Assembly (NCBI RefSeq): GCF_003418935.1
Contig: NZ_QVMT01000018.1
Span: forward strand, 1 to 64,000
DNA length: 64,000 nucleotides
From: Emticicia sp. C21
GTDB lineage: Bacteria; Bacteroidota; Bacteroidia; Cytophagales; Spirosomataceae
Reading direction: 5' to 3'
The position numbers and the translations under genes were made by a program. Shown here piece by piece: positions 54,598 through 63,946 of this stretch. The first letter of the stretch is position 1. Each line of letters opens with the position of its first letter. A model generated the notes under the pieces. It saw only the letters and a list, made by a program, of their open reading frames with translations, was not told the origin of the DNA and searched no databases.

Positions 54598-55536
54598 ATG
54601 AAGTATCTTATTGTATTATTCTCGTTGTTGCTCTTTTCATGCAATAAAAGTGTTGATTCTTATCAATTTTCTGAGAATATTACTATTTACCAATCAGAAC
54701 CAGAAGACAAGTCTGCTGTTAATAATCCTCCAAAGGCTTTTCCTGTCGATATGGTTTATGTGCCCGGAGGTTTTACCCAAATTGGTGCAGAAGGCGGCGT
54801 AGATTGGGAAAAACCCACTTTCTGGGCTCAGGTAAAACCCTTTCTGATAGATGCACATGAGGTAACAATAGGTGATTTCAGAAAATTTGTTTTAGCAACT
54901 AACTATCAGACAGAGGCAGAAAAATTTGGAGATGGTGGCATATTAAATGAAGCAACCAAGCAATGGGTATTAGAAAAAGGTGCCAACTGGGAGTATCCTT
55001 ATGGGAAGAAAGCAAATAAAGCTCCTGACAATTTTCCGGTAACTCAGGTATCATGGAATGATGCCAAAGCCTATGCAAAATGGGCGGGTAAAAGACTTCC
55101 CTACGAAATTGAATGGGAACACGCTGCAAAAAATGGTATCAACTCAAAGTTAATCTACCCCTTTGGTAATGAGTTAGTAGCTAATGGTAAGTATCTGGCC
55201 AATACATGGAATGGCACTTTCCCGAATTTTGATAAAACCCTTGATGGATTTCATTTTGCCGCTCCTGTAAGCTCTTACAATAAATCTCCTTTAGGTATTT
55301 ATGATATGTGCGGTAATGTATGGGAATGGTGCGAAGACTGGAAAACTAACTATGCAGATTTATTAACAGGTATAGAAAGAAAATCCGGTGAAAAGAAAGA
55401 AAAAGTACAGAGAGGAGGTTCATTTCTATGTGAGCCATCGTGGTGTCATGGATATAGAGTTTCAGGCAGATCATTTACTACACCAGAAACAAGCTTGATG
55501 CACGTGGGTTTTAGATGTGTTACGGATATTCAATAA
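54598..55536 (+). CDS. Formylglycine-generating enzyme, lipoprotein
   Basis: A 312-residue protein with a lipoprotein signal (LLLFSC, Cys15) and one FGE-sulfatase domain. The start of the domain is DMVYVPGGFTQIGAEGG, the middle has HEVTIGDFRKFV and PVTQVSWNDAKAYAKWAGKRLP, and the active site is RGGSFLCEPSWCHGYRVSGRS, which keeps both copper-binding cysteines (C-X4-C) seen in true FGEs such as human SUMF1. True FGEs turn a Cys of sulfatases into formylglycine, so sulfatase genes are expected elsewhere. Many bacterial relatives lack these cysteines. Confidence 0.85.
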   Translation: MKYLIVLFSLLLFSCNKSVDSYQFSENITIYQSEPEDKSAVNNPPKAFPVDMVYVPGGFTQIGAEGGVDWEKPTFWAQVKPFLIDAHEVTIGDFRKFVLATNYQTEAEKFGDGGILNEATKQWVLEKGANWEYPYGKKANKAPDNFPVTQVSWNDAKAYAKWAGKRLPYEIEWEHAAKNGINSKLIYPFGNELVANGKYLANTWNGTFPNFDKTLDGFHFAAPVSSYNKSPLGIYDMCGNVWEWCEDWKTNYADLLTGIERKSGEKKEKVQRGGSFLCEPSWCHGYRVSGRSFTTPETSLMHVGFRCVTDIQ

Positions 55537-55541
55537 AAAAA

Positions 55542-55570
55542 ATTAGCCCCCGTCAGTGACAGAGGCTAAT
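55542..55570 (-). terminator. Terminator after the LysM gene
   Basis: ATTAGCC (55542-55548) and GGCTAAT (55564-55570) form the outer stem, GTCA/TGAC an inner one; eight T follow on the minus strand. It also lies just after the stop of the convergent FGE gene. Confidence 0.75.
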
Positions 55571-55597
55571 CTGAGCTATTGAGTGAATCTATACTAT

Positions 55598-57478
55598 TTA
55601 CAAACTTCTAATTTTCAGCACTACCCCAACCTTCACAATATTACTGGACAGCTTATTTAATTTCCATAAATCGTCCAACGTCACATTATAGTTTACTGAA
55701 ATTCTGAACAAGGTGTCATCTTTCCTGACCTTATGGTACAAAAAATTATCTTGTTGTTCTGTGGTTTTATCTTTTAAGGTATTTGTGCTTTGAGGCGCAA
55801 TCGGAGGTGTGGCTTTACTCTCCGTTTCGTTCCTAGTCTGAACGGGTGGAGTAATATTAGTTTTATCAACAGTTTTCGGCAAATTTAAGTTCATTGTTTC
55901 TTCTTTCCTAATTTCTTGCGTTAAAGGTGAAGAATTTAATTCCTTTTCTTTTATTGCCAGGCTAACCTCGTTAGTATTGCCTTTAATACCTATATTTTCT
56001 TTTACTTCTACTTTGCCTTTTTCAACTAATACCACAGTATCAATCTTCATTGGTTCTTTATTGAGTACTTCTTCGTTCATTTCCTGATTGCTTTCGGCTC
56101 TGACCATCGCGTCTATTGCTTCCAGTTCATCAGGCATATTAATATACTCAACAGGTTTATTTTTGGGTCTGGTTGTTTGCAACCAGATTATCCTCCCTCT
56201 CTGTAAACGTTGAACCGTCTCAAATCTGTTATATTTTAACAAATTTTCGAGTTTTACACCATAAGTCTGAGATATACTCCATAATGTTTCTCCTTCTCTG
56301 ACTACATGAAACGGGACACTCGCTTTGGCACTCTTATCTTCAAGATAATATACCTGCCCGATTTGTAGCAGGTCATTTTCTTTAATATCGTTATATTCTA
56401 CAAACCTCTTTAGCGGAATATCAGCTTTATAAGCCATTGTAACCGGATTGTCACACATTTCAGCCTGTAATCCTTCCAGATTATTAATCTGATAGAAAAC
56501 TCCTCCTTTGCCCTTACTTTTTGTCTCCTTTTTCAATAAAGGGAAACCAAGATCCTTTGTCGGCAAACCAGATTTTTTTGATAATTCAGTTAATACCCTT
56601 ATCTCACTAAATCGGCTTGATGGTATGATTACTAAAACCTGGCAATCCGTATCAGGTACATTTTTGGCTAATAGCCAAGGGTTATATTCATTTAGTATAG
56701 CAAGGTCAACTTTTAGCTCAGCTGAAATGCGATTCAGGCTTTTACCTTTGCTATACGGGTATTCATATACGATTTTAGAAACTTGTGGCTTAAAAGCCGG
56801 AAATTCCTGTTCGATTACCAACTTATAGGCAAGAAACTGTACTAAAGAAATATAAGCCGGGCTATCTAAGGCGATATACTGATTTTCGTTATCTGAAACA
56901 TTTGCCCATTTACGATTTACCTCTAATTGGTTAATGATTCTCTTGTGAGCAATTAATGAATATAGGGTTGCGCCCCAATTACTATATAATACATTATTTC
57001 TTCTTAAACAAAGAGCGGCTCCTCTGGTGGCTGCAATCAGATGTTTGCGTTCATCCACCTGCTCGTTCATTAACAAATCAACTTCTTCTGCCTTTTGTCT
57101 ATCTAAACACCAGAACACACCTGCTTCAGGTATTCCATTTTTCTCAACTGATGACTGATACTTATCATAATTTACTAAGAACTTGAAATCATCAGGGACA
57201 CCCTGCTCTCTTAGAATTGGCTCAACGATGGGAAAGAACAAAGTTGCTTTTTCAAGTTTATTTAAAAGCACCTGCCGATTAGACTGAATGTCTTTCATTT
57301 CATTTAGAATGAGATACTTCGTAACATCATTCAACTGAAAGGTAACATTCGCAAATTTAACCTCGTTTGGAACTACTGGGTTGTATGAGTCTATATCTCC
57401 TGCAAAAGAATTACTGTTTAGCCAACAACCCAGTAGTAAATTCAAGTAAACAATATTTCTAAAAGCACGTAAGTCCAT
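55598..57478 (-). CDS. LysM protein with degenerate MltD-like transglycosylase domain
   Basis: A 626-residue exported protein (signal peptide about 1-26; start at the ATG at 57478, the frame opens earlier at 57514 but without a signal). Residues about 90-185 follow the layout of MltD lytic transglycosylases, but the catalytic Glu position is Asp105 in LVNYDKYQ, the following GAxGxWQF is EAGVFWCLDR, and the late AYNAG is LYSLI. Thus the enzyme is probably inactive. Three LysM-like modules follow: near 245-290 (weak), 390-435 (FHVVREGETLWSIS) and at the C-terminus (YHKVRKDDTLFRIS). It likely binds peptidoglycan. Confidence 0.8.
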   Translation of the reverse strand: MDLRAFRNIVYLNLLLGCWLNSNSFAGDIDSYNPVVPNEVKFANVTFQLNDVTKYLILNEMKDIQSNRQVLLNKLEKATLFFPIVEPILREQGVPDDFKFLVNYDKYQSSVEKNGIPEAGVFWCLDRQKAEEVDLLMNEQVDERKHLIAATRGAALCLRRNNVLYSNWGATLYSLIAHKRIINQLEVNRKWANVSDNENQYIALDSPAYISLVQFLAYKLVIEQEFPAFKPQVSKIVYEYPYSKGKSLNRISAELKVDLAILNEYNPWLLAKNVPDTDCQVLVIIPSSRFSEIRVLTELSKKSGLPTKDLGFPLLKKETKSKGKGGVFYQINNLEGLQAEMCDNPVTMAYKADIPLKRFVEYNDIKENDLLQIGQVYYLEDKSAKASVPFHVVREGETLWSISQTYGVKLENLLKYNRFETVQRLQRGRIIWLQTTRPKNKPVEYINMPDELEAIDAMVRAESNQEMNEEVLNKEPMKIDTVVLVEKGKVEVKENIGIKGNTNEVSLAIKEKELNSSPLTQEIRKEETMNLNLPKTVDKTNITPPVQTRNETESKATPPIAPQSTNTLKDKTTEQQDNFLYHKVRKDDTLFRISVNYNVTLDDLWKLNKLSSNIVKVGVVLKIRSL

Positions 57479-57541
57479 TTTTAGATTCACTGTTACTGTA
57501 AATGGGAGACACACAGGTGTCCCCCATAACAGTTGATAACT

Positions 57542-57607
57542 TTACGTTGGGTTTGAGTTTGAACTTGCGTTCTCGCCATGGCCTACCTTTTTGTGCGGTT
57601 TAACCAT
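57542..57607 (-). CDS. Possible 21-residue peptide gene
   Basis: An open frame of 21 codons (MVKPHKKVGHGENASSNSNP plus T) preceded by an A-rich leader like those of real genes here, and 63 bases before the LysM start. The peptide has a basic N-terminal third (KPHKK) and a small polar Asn/Ser/Gly tail, not the mix expected from random AT-rich DNA. It may be a real tiny protein or a leader peptide. I know no family for it. A possible promoter-like TACTTTAG lies further up (about 57645) but misses the consensus. Confidence 0.4.
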   Translation of the reverse strand: MVKPHKKVGHGENASSNSNPT

Positions 57608-57755
57608 TTTTTTAATTTAATTAGGAAAGCTTATTTTGTAATTATGATGCTAAAGTAAAATACACATTTGATATTTCCAAATGTAAACGCTATTTTTTTT
57701 TATAATTTCTATTAAAATTATTTTTTCAAAAAATAGTGAAAACTATAAACAAAAA
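57608..57755. other. AT-rich stretch upstream of the tiny ORF
   Basis: About 150 bases of very AT-rich DNA with no gene seen; with the tiny ORF it makes up the 315-base gap between the LysM gene and pgi. Confidence 0.5.
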
Positions 57756-57784
57756 TATAACCTGTTGATTTTCAACAGGTTATA
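57756..57784 (-). terminator. Terminator after pgi
   Basis: TATAACCTGTTGA (57756-57768) pairs with TCAACAGGTTATA (57772-57784), 13 perfect pairs, 3-base loop, then TTTTTGTTT on the minus strand. Confidence 0.9.
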
Positions 57785-57793
57785 CAAAATCAC

Positions 57794-59437
57794 TTATTTT
57801 CTCCACTTTTTATACTGGTTGATTAAACCATTAGTCGAAGTATCGTGAGAATTAATTATAGTGTCATCCTGTAGCTCAGGGTAGATTTTATTCGCTAATT
57901 GTTTACCAAGTTCAACACCCCACTGGTCAAAACTGAAGATATTCCAGATAACACCTTGTACAAATATCTTATGTTCGTATGCAGCAATTAAACTACCCAG
58001 AGTTTTAGGTGTAATTTTCTTTAAAAGTATTGAATTAGTAGGCCTATTACCCAGGAAAACCTTGTAAGGCGCAATTTTATCAATCTCTGCCTGCGATTTT
58101 CCTGCTAACTCTTTTATCACTTCTTCTGATGTTTTACCATTCATTAAAGCCTCAGTTTGAGCAAAGAAGTTTGATAATAGCATTTTATGATGATCTCCCA
58201 GTGGATTATGTGATATAGCAGGTGCAATAAAATCAGCCGGAATCAATTTGGTGCCCTGGTGAATCAACTGGTAAAAGGCATGTTGCCCGTTAGTCCCGGG
58301 TTCTCCCCAGATAATCGGGCCCGTCTGGTAATTAACTTTATCTCCTTTTCTATCAACATATTTACCATTCGACTCCATATCTCCTTGTTGGAAGTAAGCC
58401 GCAAAGCGATGCATATATTGGTCGTAAGGTAAAATGGCATGAGATTCGGCTCCATAGAAATTATTATACCATACGCCTAAAAGTGCTAAAATAACCGGGA
58501 TATTTTTTTGAAAAGGTGTCGTGCTGAAATGGTTGTCCATTTCGTGAGCACCTGTCAATAAGGCCTCAAAATTATCGAAACCAATGTAACAAGCAATCGA
58601 AAGACCAATGGCCGACCATAGAGAGTATCTCCCCCCTACCCAATCCCAGAAACCGAACATATTGGCAGGGTCAATACCGAATTTTTCTACTTCTTTCTGA
58701 TTGGTTGAAATTGCTACGAAATGCTTTTTTACAAATTCCTCATCTATGGCAGTTTTCAAGAACCAACTACGAGCCGAATGAGCATTTGCCATTGTCTCTT
58801 GGGTAGTGAAGGTTTTTGAGGCAATCATAAATAGGGTTGTCTCTGGAGAAACATTTTTCAAAGTTTCTGCAATGTGTGTGCCATCTACATTTGATACAAA
58901 GTGTACTTTAACCTTTTTTGCATACGGTTTTAAAGCTTCTGTTGCCATCACAGGACCTAAGTCTGAGCCGCCAATACCGATATTAACAATATCTGTAATA
59001 GGTTTATTGGTGTAGCCTTTCCAAGCGCCGGAATTAACTTTTTCTGAAAAATCTTTCATTTTGGCTAATACCTCATTCACTTCCGGCATTACATCGTTTC
59101 CATCGACCAGAATTGGGTTATTGCTTCTATTACGAAGCGCTACGTGCAATACTGCACGGTTTTCAGTCTGATTGATTTTTGCACCAGTATACATCTGCTC
59201 AATAGCATCAGAAAGCTTACATTCCTGCGCCAATTCAATCAGGTAGGCCATTGTACGGCCATTGATATTGTTTTTTGAATAATCAACCAATATATCGTTG
59301 AATTTCAATGAGTATTTTCTGAAGCGGTTTTTGTCTTCAGCAAAAAGTTCTTTCAACTGCTTTTTACTGATGGTTTTATAATGACTTTTGAGTTTTTTAA
59401 ATGCCGGAGTTTGGGTAAAATCTGTAGTAGGTAGCAT
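57794..59437 (-). CDS. pgi: Glucose-6-phosphate isomerase
   Basis: A 547-residue enzyme (E. coli 549) interconverting glucose 6-phosphate and fructose 6-phosphate. The PGI signatures are visible: [34 protein letters not shown], the catalytic [20 protein letters not shown], and [13 protein letters not shown] near the end. Start is ATG at 59437 ([19 protein letters not shown] after Met); the frame opens earlier at 59527, overlapping the GH25 gene, but those 30 residues are unlike PGI. It may be cotranscribed with GH25. Confidence 0.95.
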   Translation of the reverse strand: MLPTTDFTQTPAFKKLKSHYKTISKKQLKELFAEDKNRFRKYSLKFNDILVDYSKNNINGRTMAYLIELAQECKLSDAIEQMYTGAKINQTENRAVLHVALRNRSNNPILVDGNDVMPEVNEVLAKMKDFSEKVNSGAWKGYTNKPITDIVNIGIGGSDLGPVMATEALKPYAKKVKVHFVSNVDGTHIAETLKNVSPETTLFMIASKTFTTQETMANAHSARSWFLKTAIDEEFVKKHFVAISTNQKEVEKFGIDPANMFGFWDWVGGRYSLWSAIGLSIACYIGFDNFEALLTGAHEMDNHFSTTPFQKNIPVILALLGVWYNNFYGAESHAILPYDQYMHRFAAYFQQGDMESNGKYVDRKGDKVNYQTGPIIWGEPGTNGQHAFYQLIHQGTKLIPADFIAPAISHNPLGDHHKMLLSNFFAQTEALMNGKTSEEVIKELAGKSQAEIDKIAPYKVFLGNRPTNSILLKKITPKTLGSLIAAYEHKIFVQGVIWNIFSFDQWGVELGKQLANKIYPELQDDTIINSHDTSTNGLINQYKKWRK

Positions 59438-59514
59438 AGTATATATACCTCCGTCCCCTAATGGAGGCATTGATTTGATTAGTATTATTTCCTTCAAGGG
59501 GATTGGAATCAATC

Positions 59515-60321
59515 TTATTTGACGCAAATATCATCTAAATGACTTTTAGAAGCTACAAAAACATTAAAATCTACATCACCAATGATGCCGTCAAGTCGGC
59601 CATTGGTACTATGTTGCCAAAGCATTAATTTCGAACTTTCGAATCCTTCCAGTTTTCTGCTGTCATAATCTGAAATCCAGAGGGGGTACTCATCGAAATT
59701 ACCTTTAATATATTGGCGGTAGATATGCTTATTGGTATAAATAATAGGATCTACACCGTAGTGGCTTTTCAGGTGCTCAATAAAGGTAGTTACATTAGCA
59801 ACTAAATTTTTTCTTACTTTTTTATTTAATCCTTGCACTTCAAAATCAACCACAGGTACGAAATCACCTCCATCAAGCGACACCGTATTTATAAAATTTT
59901 TTGCCTGCAAAACCGGATCAGCCCAAGGCACATAAAAATGATATGCACCTCTGATTAAACCTACTTTTTTTGCTTCTCTCCAGTTATTCCCAAAATCCTG
60001 GTCTTTCAGGTCAGTACCCTCAGTTGCTTTAATGAAGCAAAAGGTTACGCCCACATTATCATTACTATTTTTTACTTTATGCCAGTCAATCTTTTTGTTG
60101 TGGTGAGATACATCAATGCCATGTATCGTGTAACGCAGAGGTACTTTTATACCAAAGCTATCTACGTATGTCCATTTCTGACCATCACTTACATAAACGG
60201 GATACAAAATGATAAGCGAGATTACAACAAAAGCATAAAGTGTCTTTAGATTGAATATTCGCTTTACCAGTGTTTTTTGCTGAGTAGTCGGACGTGTCTG
60301 GTTCTTTTTCTTTGTTCTCAT
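59515..60321 (-). CDS. GH25 family lysozyme (muramidase)
   Basis: A 268-residue protein with a basic N-terminus and one membrane segment (about 29-46) as signal anchor. The GH25 domain has [13 protein letters not shown] with the first catalytic Asp, [21 protein letters not shown], and [10 protein letters not shown] with the catalytic Asp/Glu pair; IIYTNKHIY and WQHSTNG follow. It cuts the MurNAc-GlcNAc bond in peptidoglycan. Its stop lies 78 bases before the chosen pgi start. Confidence 0.92.
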   Translation of the reverse strand: MRTKKKNQTRPTTQQKTLVKRIFNLKTLYAFVVISLIILYPVYVSDGQKWTYVDSFGIKVPLRYTIHGIDVSHHNKKIDWHKVKNSNDNVGVTFCFIKATEGTDLKDQDFGNNWREAKKVGLIRGAYHFYVPWADPVLQAKNFINTVSLDGGDFVPVVDFEVQGLNKKVRKNLVANVTTFIEHLKSHYGVDPIIYTNKHIYRQYIKGNFDEYPLWISDYDSRKLEGFESSKLMLWQHSTNGRLDGIIGDVDFNVFVASKSHLDDICVK

Positions 60322-60399
60322 TGACGCAATAGCGAAAATCTTTTCGATAATCTAATGCTGATCCTATCGCAAATATTGTGCAAAAATAATCAAAAAATA

Positions 60400-60427
60400 A
60401 AAACCGGAAGTTTTTGCTTCCGGTTTT
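60400..60427 (-). terminator. Terminator after the peroxiredoxin gene
   Basis: AAAACCGGAAG (60400-60410) pairs with CTTCCGGTTTT (60417-60427), 11 pairs, 6-base loop, with T-rich DNA on the minus-strand exit. Confidence 0.9.
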
Positions 60428-60450
60428 CTGTCAAAATATATTAGCCCTGA

Positions 60451-61086
60451 TTATTTATTTGGTTGCGGAGTATATCTCAAATAAGGTTTTACCACATTAA
60501 CACCTTTCGGGAATTTATTAATTGCATCTTCTGTAGAAACAGCTGGTACCACAATAGTATCATCCCCATCTTTCCAATCAGCCGGGGTTGCTACCTGATA
60601 GTTAGCCGTTAATTGTAAAGAGTCAATCACTCGTAAAATTTCCTGGAAGTTACGACCAGTTGAAGCTGGATATGTCAAAGTTAATTTGATTTTTTTATCT
60701 GGTCCGATAACAAATACAGAACGCACCGTTGCTTTTTCAGAAGCATTTGGATGAATCATATCATATAAGGTAGCCACATTACGGTCTCCGTCAGCAATGA
60801 TCGGAAAATTTACTTCAACACCATTTACTTCCTGAATATCCGGTACCCATCTATTATGTGAATCTAAATCGTCAACTGAAACAGCAATTACTTTTACGCC
60901 TCTCTTTTCGAACTCACCTTTCAAAAGTGCTGTTTTCCCTAATTCTGTTGTACACACAGGAGTAAAATCGGCTGGGTGTGAAAATAACAATCCCCATGAA
61001 TTTCCGAGCCATTCATGAAAGTGAATAGTACCCTGTGTGGTTTCTGCTGTAAAGTCAGGTGCAATATCTCCTAATCTAAGTGACAT
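60451..61086 (-). CDS. 1-Cys peroxiredoxin (Prx6 type)
   Basis: A 211-residue thiol peroxidase. The peroxidatic Cys45 is in SHPADFTPVCTTELG, and no other cysteine exists, so it is 1-Cys. RSVFVIGPDKKIKL and the C-terminal extension with VVKPYLRYTP are typical of Prx6-like enzymes. It removes hydrogen peroxide or lipid peroxides; the external reductant is unknown. It has its own -7 box (61176-61183) and terminator, so it is monocistronic. Confidence 0.93.
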   Translation of the reverse strand: MSLRLGDIAPDFTAETTQGTIHFHEWLGNSWGLLFSHPADFTPVCTTELGKTALLKGEFEKRGVKVIAVSVDDLDSHNRWVPDIQEVNGVEVNFPIIADGDRNVATLYDMIHPNASEKATVRSVFVIGPDKKIKLTLTYPASTGRNFQEILRVIDSLQLTANYQVATPADWKDGDDTIVVPAVSTEDAINKFPKGVNVVKPYLRYTPQPNK

Positions 61087-61175
61087 AAGCTTTATGATTT
61101 TAAAGATGAATAATATTTAATAGCATTAATAATCTACTGATTTAGTAGATAATGAATCTATATTTATTTTAGTTC

Positions 61176-61183
61176 CAAATGTA
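61176..61183 (-). promoter_or_regulatory. -7 promoter box before the peroxiredoxin gene
   Basis: CAAATGTA reads TACATTTG on the minus strand, exact TAnnTTTG match, 90 bases before the gene. Confidence 0.5.
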
Positions 61184-61237
61184 GAGAAAAAAGTCTATCC
61201 TGTTTATTGATGCTAATCATTATTTTATAAATAAAAA

Positions 61238-61257
61238 GAGACTTCAAACGAAGTCTC
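61238..61257 (-). terminator. Terminator after the NTF2-like gene
   Basis: GAGACTTC (61238-61245) and GAAGTCTC (61250-61257), eight pairs, 4-base loop, then TTTTTAT on the minus strand. Confidence 0.8.
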
Positions 61258-61280
61258 CTGTAATACGTTTAAACATTAAA

Positions 61281-61823
61281 TTATTGAATCTGTGCCAAAG
61301 GAATTTTGTCTTTATAATTCCAGAAAGCTGAAACATTGACGATTTTCCATTGGCCATTTACTTTTTCCATCAGGCGTACCTCCTTGCTTTGCAGGAAGTA
61401 CTTCTGGTCACGGTCGCTGTTATATTGATCCCAAGTTAAATGTGCAGCATTATTGCCATAGAATTTATAACGGATATTCTCGCGTTTCACTATAGGATGG
61501 CTGTTTCCTGCTTCTTCTTTTTCATTAGGATTTTCTTTAATAAACTTACCCAGGTTCTTATTGATGCTCTCCCAGCCTACGCTGGCATCAAAAGTTCCAT
61601 CGGCATTACTCCAGGCCTGATATGCATAATCAGAGTGGGCAAATTGATTTTGCCAACAATTATAGTCTCTCTTGAAAAAACAATCAGTTTCGGATTGGAT
61701 TACAGCCATGATTTCTTTTTTCTCTTTGTCGAGATCATGAAAACCACTTGTAGAAGAATTGGCTGTCTGGCAGGCATAAGCAATTGCTGAAATCAGCGCG
61801 AGCGATATCAATTTCGTTTTCAT
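61281..61823 (-). CDS. NTF2/SnoaL-like lipoprotein
   Basis: A 180-residue exported protein with a lipobox AYAC (Cys18). The mature part looks like an NTF2-fold domain: EKKEIMAVIQSETDCFFKRD at the start and MEKVNGQWKIVNVSAFWNY at the end, as in DUF4440/SnoaL-like proteins. No catalytic function can be assigned. It carries three cysteines. Terminator just downstream; promoter not clear. Confidence 0.7.
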   Translation of the reverse strand: MKTKLISLALISAIAYACQTANSSTSGFHDLDKEKKEIMAVIQSETDCFFKRDYNCWQNQFAHSDYAYQAWSNADGTFDASVGWESINKNLGKFIKENPNEKEEAGNSHPIVKRENIRYKFYGNNAAHLTWDQYNSDRDQKYFLQSKEVRLMEKVNGQWKIVNVSAFWNYKDKIPLAQIQ

Positions 61824-62027
61824 TTTTAGAAAAATTTTAAGAGTCTAAAAAATTTTGTCTGAGAAAACTTACCTTTTATGTATCACCACTTAATTATATG
61901 ATTAAATGTAAGGATTATATATGACAATTCCAAGTTTTATTTGATTTATTTTAATAAGCTAAAAATACAGATTAGTGAGATTAATCTACCCTTTTTAGCC
62001 TCTTAATGAAAGATAAATGACGTTCTA

Positions 62028-63752
62028 TCATTTAATCACAACAATTTTCTTCTCCAAAATACCTTCTTGCAGGTAAATTCTGATAAAATAGGTACCGCTT
62101 GGAATAAGTCTTGGTAAATAAAAGCTTTTTGTCAACTCATTAATCTCATTTTCCTGAGTTAAAACCCTTCCTATCGAATCAATCATTTCAAATCGCCAGG
62201 TATGGATCAACTCTCCGTTTAGTTTAATTGTAATACCTGCATCCGTAGGATTTGGTGATATGCTAACCGTAACTCTTTCATCGGCATTCAATTCCAGACT
62301 TGTAATTGATGTACCCCCACCCTGCTCAACGACTACACTTTTTTTCCCTACTATTTTATCTGATAATTCATTCAGGTAACATTCCAGATTAGTGTAGCCT
62401 TCAATACCAGTAAATTTCTTTGATAATTGCATGCCATTATGGTCTTGTACATTAGGATTTAGCCCGTTTGCTGTTTCCCAGGCATTGGGCATTCCATCAT
62501 TATCCGCATCTATGGGAGCAGATTGTGCAGCATCTGTCTGGAAAGCATCATTATAATAATCTGTCCCATTAATCGGGTTCGTATCAATTACATTTGTTTT
62601 AAGCGGATTCATTAAACGTCTATCCATCGGGTCTCTTGGAAATGCTCCTACATTTTCAAGTGCATAGTCGACTAGTTGGTTAGAAGGAGAATAAGAAATC
62701 AAAGGGAAGTTATTGCGAGTAGTCAGGCGAGTAGCTGACCCTAGATCTGTATTAGGCGCATTTGTATTGAAATCACTACAGCAATAGAATAATTGATAAT
62801 CTGCTAATGTGGGGTATTGATTCATGGTATTGCCATTAGCGAAAAGTCGGTTACTGGCATTCCCTAATAAATCAGCAGAAGCCAATGGTCCAGTATAACT
62901 GTTTCTTGCAACAGTTCTATTATTGACATAATTCAGATTTAAATGAAAGTCTCTGCAACCATCTCCACCGGAAGTACAGGGATTATACCAGGTTTGTATC
63001 TGCTGATCCCAGAACAGGTTATTAGATACTTCGAAATTCAAAGTCCGGTTATGACAATAAGGCGATTCACAAGAAAACTCAGGCATTCTCCCTCCTATCC
63101 TATTCCACACATTATGATGAATACTGATATTATCCTGTTCATGTCCTGCTTCGCTGTAATTCATCAGCATTCCACCTAATGGATAATGCTCTCCTAACGT
63201 TTCTGCCAATTGACAGTTCTGAATAGTAATATTGTGAGAATTGGAGATTTGAACGGCTTCATCAACGGCATTCGCAAAAGAACAGTGATCAACTATGACA
63301 TTCGATGCGCCATCTAAACGCAGTGCATCATCCAATACATAACCCTGATTGGGTAGATTCGTGCCAAATTTTGGTCTCGACCGTAAATGCCTGATAATGA
63401 CATTTTTTGAGTTGGTGTTGGTTTCATAAATTTCGTCCAGAACAATACCCCGTACAATCACTCCACCCGGAGAAGTTTGCCCTGCAATATGAACATCACC
63501 CTGAAAAACCTCTGCGGCACAAGGAATTACCCCGCTTACTTTAAACAAAATGTATTTTCTGCCCACTACTTGCAATGCTGCAGCCAAAGAACCTTGGCCA
63601 CTGCAATTAAGGTTAGTTACATAAATTACCTGCCCTCCTCTGCCCCCCGTGGTGGAAGCCCCAAATCCTTCAGCGCCTGGAAAAGCAGGGATTGACTGAC
63701 TAAATAAGGTATAATGAGAAAGCAGTAACACTGTCAATAAAGTTTTTTTCAT
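62028..63752 (-). CDS. Secreted pectate-lyase-like beta-helix protein with T9SS sorting domain
   Basis: A 574-residue protein with signal peptide (about 1-19). Residues about 20-400 form a right-handed beta-helix in the style of pectate lyases (PL1-like): FPGAEGFGASTTGGRGGQVI, ALQVVGRKYILFKVSG, NVIIRHLRSRP and GASNVIVDHCSFANAVDEAV. A calcium-type loop DADNDGMPNAWET follows. The last ~80 residues (SPNPTDAGITIKL to KKIVVIK) are a type A T9SS sorting domain, so it is exported to the cell surface or medium. Whether it cuts pectin is unproven. Confidence 0.85.
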   Translation of the reverse strand: MKKTLLTVLLLSHYTLFSQSIPAFPGAEGFGASTTGGRGGQVIYVTNLNCSGQGSLAAALQVVGRKYILFKVSGVIPCAAEVFQGDVHIAGQTSPGGVIVRGIVLDEIYETNTNSKNVIIRHLRSRPKFGTNLPNQGYVLDDALRLDGASNVIVDHCSFANAVDEAVQISNSHNITIQNCQLAETLGEHYPLGGMLMNYSEAGHEQDNISIHHNVWNRIGGRMPEFSCESPYCHNRTLNFEVSNNLFWDQQIQTWYNPCTSGGDGCRDFHLNLNYVNNRTVARNSYTGPLASADLLGNASNRLFANGNTMNQYPTLADYQLFYCCSDFNTNAPNTDLGSATRLTTRNNFPLISYSPSNQLVDYALENVGAFPRDPMDRRLMNPLKTNVIDTNPINGTDYYNDAFQTDAAQSAPIDADNDGMPNAWETANGLNPNVQDHNGMQLSKKFTGIEGYTNLECYLNELSDKIVGKKSVVVEQGGGTSITSLELNADERVTVSISPNPTDAGITIKLNGELIHTWRFEMIDSIGRVLTQENEINELTKSFYLPRLIPSGTYFIRIYLQEGILEKKIVVIK

Positions 63753-63890
63753 AGCAATGCATAATTCATTTTGCTACAAATCTCTTACAAAAAGCGCTCC
63801 CATATTTGGAAAATAGCGCCAAAAAATAGCAAAAAAGCGACTGTATGAAAAAGATAATTAGTCTGGAATCCCCAAAAACAAGAAATTGGT

Positions 63891-63898
63891 TATATTTG
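63891..63898 (+). promoter_or_regulatory. -7 promoter box before the last gene
   Basis: TATATTTG, exact TAnnTTTG, 48 bases before the ATG at 63947. Confidence 0.5.
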
Positions 63899-63946
63899 AA
63901 CTATTTACTCAAAAAAATTAGACATTTCAAATATCTCTCCTTAAAT

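Noticed and set aside
59438-59527. Longer N-terminus for Pgi
   Set aside because: The extra 30 residues overlap the GH25 gene and do not match the family start.
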